From assembly GCA_013823135.1 (NCBI GenBank), contig PNLP01000013.1, positions 1-64,000 on the forward strand: 64,000 nt of DNA, written 5' to 3'. Below the pieces are notes generated by a model that saw only the letters and a program-made list of their open reading frames with translations, ran no database searches and was not told where the DNA came from. The DNA comes from Planctomycetaceae bacterium (GTDB lineage: Bacteria; Planctomycetota; Planctomycetia; Gemmatales; Gemmataceae). Positions within the stretch are counted from its first letter, which is position 1. Each line of letters opens with the position of its first letter. Made by a program: the position numbers and the translations under genes. Of this stretch, positions 63,017-64,000 are shown one piece after another.

Positions 63017-63151
63017 TGGCGAGCGGGGGTGCGTCAGCCCCCCGAGTGCGAGACCCAAAGCGAAGACCGGACGCCGTCGTCTTCGGTTTCGGAGTCTGCG
63101 TCGTTCGTAGTTGGCCTCGCACTCGGGGGGCTGACGCACCCCCGCTCGCCA
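63017..63151. repeat. Palindromic element, GGCGAGCGGGG family (long)
   Basis: Perfect 36-bp arms (63017-63052 and 63116-63151) with a 63-base loop, located between the glycerol dehydrogenase stop and the Gfo/Idh/MocA start. This is the longest perfect member of the family here. Confidence 0.97.
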
Positions 63152-63161
63152 AAAGCTGAAG

Positions 63162-64000
63162 TCAACTGCGTTGCGTTGCTTTTGCTGCACGACCGAGGGC
63201 GTCGGCGGCGCGGATCGCGTCGGCCACTGCCGATGGGGTGACGACGAACGGCAGGTTGTGGATCGTTTCCCCGGCGGCGCACGCGCGAACCGCGATCTGC
63301 TCGATCACTCCGGGTTTGGGCGACGTGAGCCCGATCTCGGCCAGGGTCGTGGGCAAGCCGACCGCGTCGCAGAACCCAATCAGTTCGTCAATGACCGGTT
63401 GCGGTCGGCCCTCCAGCACGAGTTGCACGAGCGTGCCGAACGCGACCTTCTCGCCGTGCAGGTAGTCGTGGGTCTCGGGGGCCGCGGTCATGCCGTTGTG
63501 GACCGCGTGGGCGGCGGCGAGGCCGCTCGACTCGAAGCCGAGCCCGGAGAGGAGCGTGTTCGCCTCGGCGACCCGTTCCAGTGCCGGCGTCACCGCCTTC
63601 GCTTCCAGCGCACGCAGCGCGGCCACGCCGTCGGCCAGCACGGTTCGGTAGCACAACTCGGCCAGTGCCAGGGCGGCGAGCGTCGTCGTGCCGCCCCGCA
63701 TGTTCTTCCGGCGGGCGTCGGCACACGTCTTGGCTTCAAAGTACGTCGAGAGCGCGTCACCCATGCCGGCCACGAACAACCGCGGCGGGCTCTGCGCGAC
63801 CACCTGCGTGTCGACGAGAACGAGTTCCGGGTTCCGGCGGTAGAAGCGGTACTCCTGGAAGACGCCGTCGTCGGTGTAGATCACGGAGAGGGCGCTGCAC
63901 GGCGCGTCCGTCGAGACGACCGTGGGGCAGCACACCACCGGGAGGTGCAGGGCGTCGGCCGCGGCGCGAGTGGCGTCGAGCACCTTCCCGCCGCCGGCCC
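63162..64000 (-). CDS. gldA: Glycerol dehydrogenase-like iron-containing alcohol dehydrogenase (partial)
   Basis: The N-terminal part lies beyond the window; 279 codons are visible. The frame enters with AGGGKVLDATRAAADAL, the nucleotide-binding GGGK loop, then CCPTVVSTDAPCSALSVIYTDDG, VAGMGDALSTYFEAK with a metal-binding Asp, and SGLAAAHAVHNGMTAAPETHDYLHGEKVAFG with the two His ligands, in the order seen in GldA. It oxidises glycerol (or related diols) with NAD. Its stop lies 10 bases from a 36-bp-arm palindromic element. Confidence 0.92.
   Translation of the reverse strand, partial: AGGGKVLDATRAAADALHLPVVCCPTVVSTDAPCSALSVIYTDDGVFQEYRFYRRNPELVLVDTQVVAQSPPRLFVAGMGDALSTYFEAKTCADARRKNMRGGTTTLAALALAELCYRTVLADGVAALRALEAKAVTPALERVAEANTLLSGLGFESSGLAAAHAVHNGMTAAPETHDYLHGEKVAFGTLVQLVLEGRPQPVIDELIGFCDAVGLPTTLAEIGLTSPKPGVIEQIAVRACAAGETIHNLPFVVTPSAVADAIRAADALGRAAKATQRS

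Overview
The window looks like a chromosomal segment of a planctomycete of the Gemmata type (Gemmataceae). The DNA is GC-rich with GC-ending codons. Several protein families typical of that group are present: TIGR02996 repeat-companion proteins, two TIGR03067 proteins, a HYExAFE protein, a secreted giant with the N-terminal LEAREVPA motif, a DUF1080 protein, a PmoA-like DUF6807 protein, a TAT-exported Gfo/Idh/MocA oxidoreductase and a Uma2 protein. No rRNA, tRNA, CRISPR array, prophage or transposase gene was seen.

Layout. 0-4.3 kb: tail of a Gly-rich protein, guaB, a secreted protein, hemW. 4.3-11.5 kb: a large secreted glycoside-hydrolase-like protein, pyruvate kinase, a membrane protein and a Pro-rich exported protein. 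11.6-19.4 kb: hydrolase, two TIGR03067 proteins, DedA, an ACT protein, acyl-CoA dehydrogenase, then a two-gene cassette flanked by a 26-bp direct repeat. 19.5-27.2 kb: a two-lobed Ser/Thr kinase with RDD domains, ribonuclease Y, two glycosyltransferases. 27.8-34.3 kb: ligA, a site-2 protease, hisS, a HYExAFE protein, a sugar isomerase-like protein. 34.3-42.3 kb: an OxyR-type regulator, two TIGR02996 proteins, a DEAD-box helicase, an NtrC-type regulator, rsmD, a STAS protein. 42.4-47.7 kb: a SAM-I riboswitch followed by a threonine-synthase-like PLP enzyme, a MoaD/ThiS sulfur carrier, a small unknown protein, an E1-like adenylyltransferase, Uma2 and a cysteine desulfurase. 48.2-64 kb: FAH-family hydrolase, secreted proteins, lnt, moeA, panD, DUF1080, SDR, ADP-ribosylglycohydrolase, DUF6807, pterin dehydratase, UPF0283-like, DUF6580, YCII, Gfo/Idh/MocA and a partial glycerol dehydrogenase.

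The most unusual property is the density of palindromic elements (28-260 nt). They fall into sequence families and sit at most gene boundaries. They also lie in reading frame inside genes (hemW, a glycosyltransferase, a UPF0283-like protein). They supply start regions (hemW, hisS, a glycosyltransferase) and stop codons (several genes), and one is nested in the P3 helix of the SAM riboswitch. Many arms are built from a 7-8 bp unit repeated in tandem. A separate family of non-palindromic intergenic repeats occurs three times.

The second notable unit is the riboswitch operon. A SAM sensor placed before a PLP enzyme of the threonine synthase fold, together with a complete sulfur-carrier set (carrier ending in GG, E1, desulfurase), suggests protein-thiocarboxylate-dependent homocysteine/methionine synthesis rather than ordinary threonine synthesis. 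This is an inference from context.
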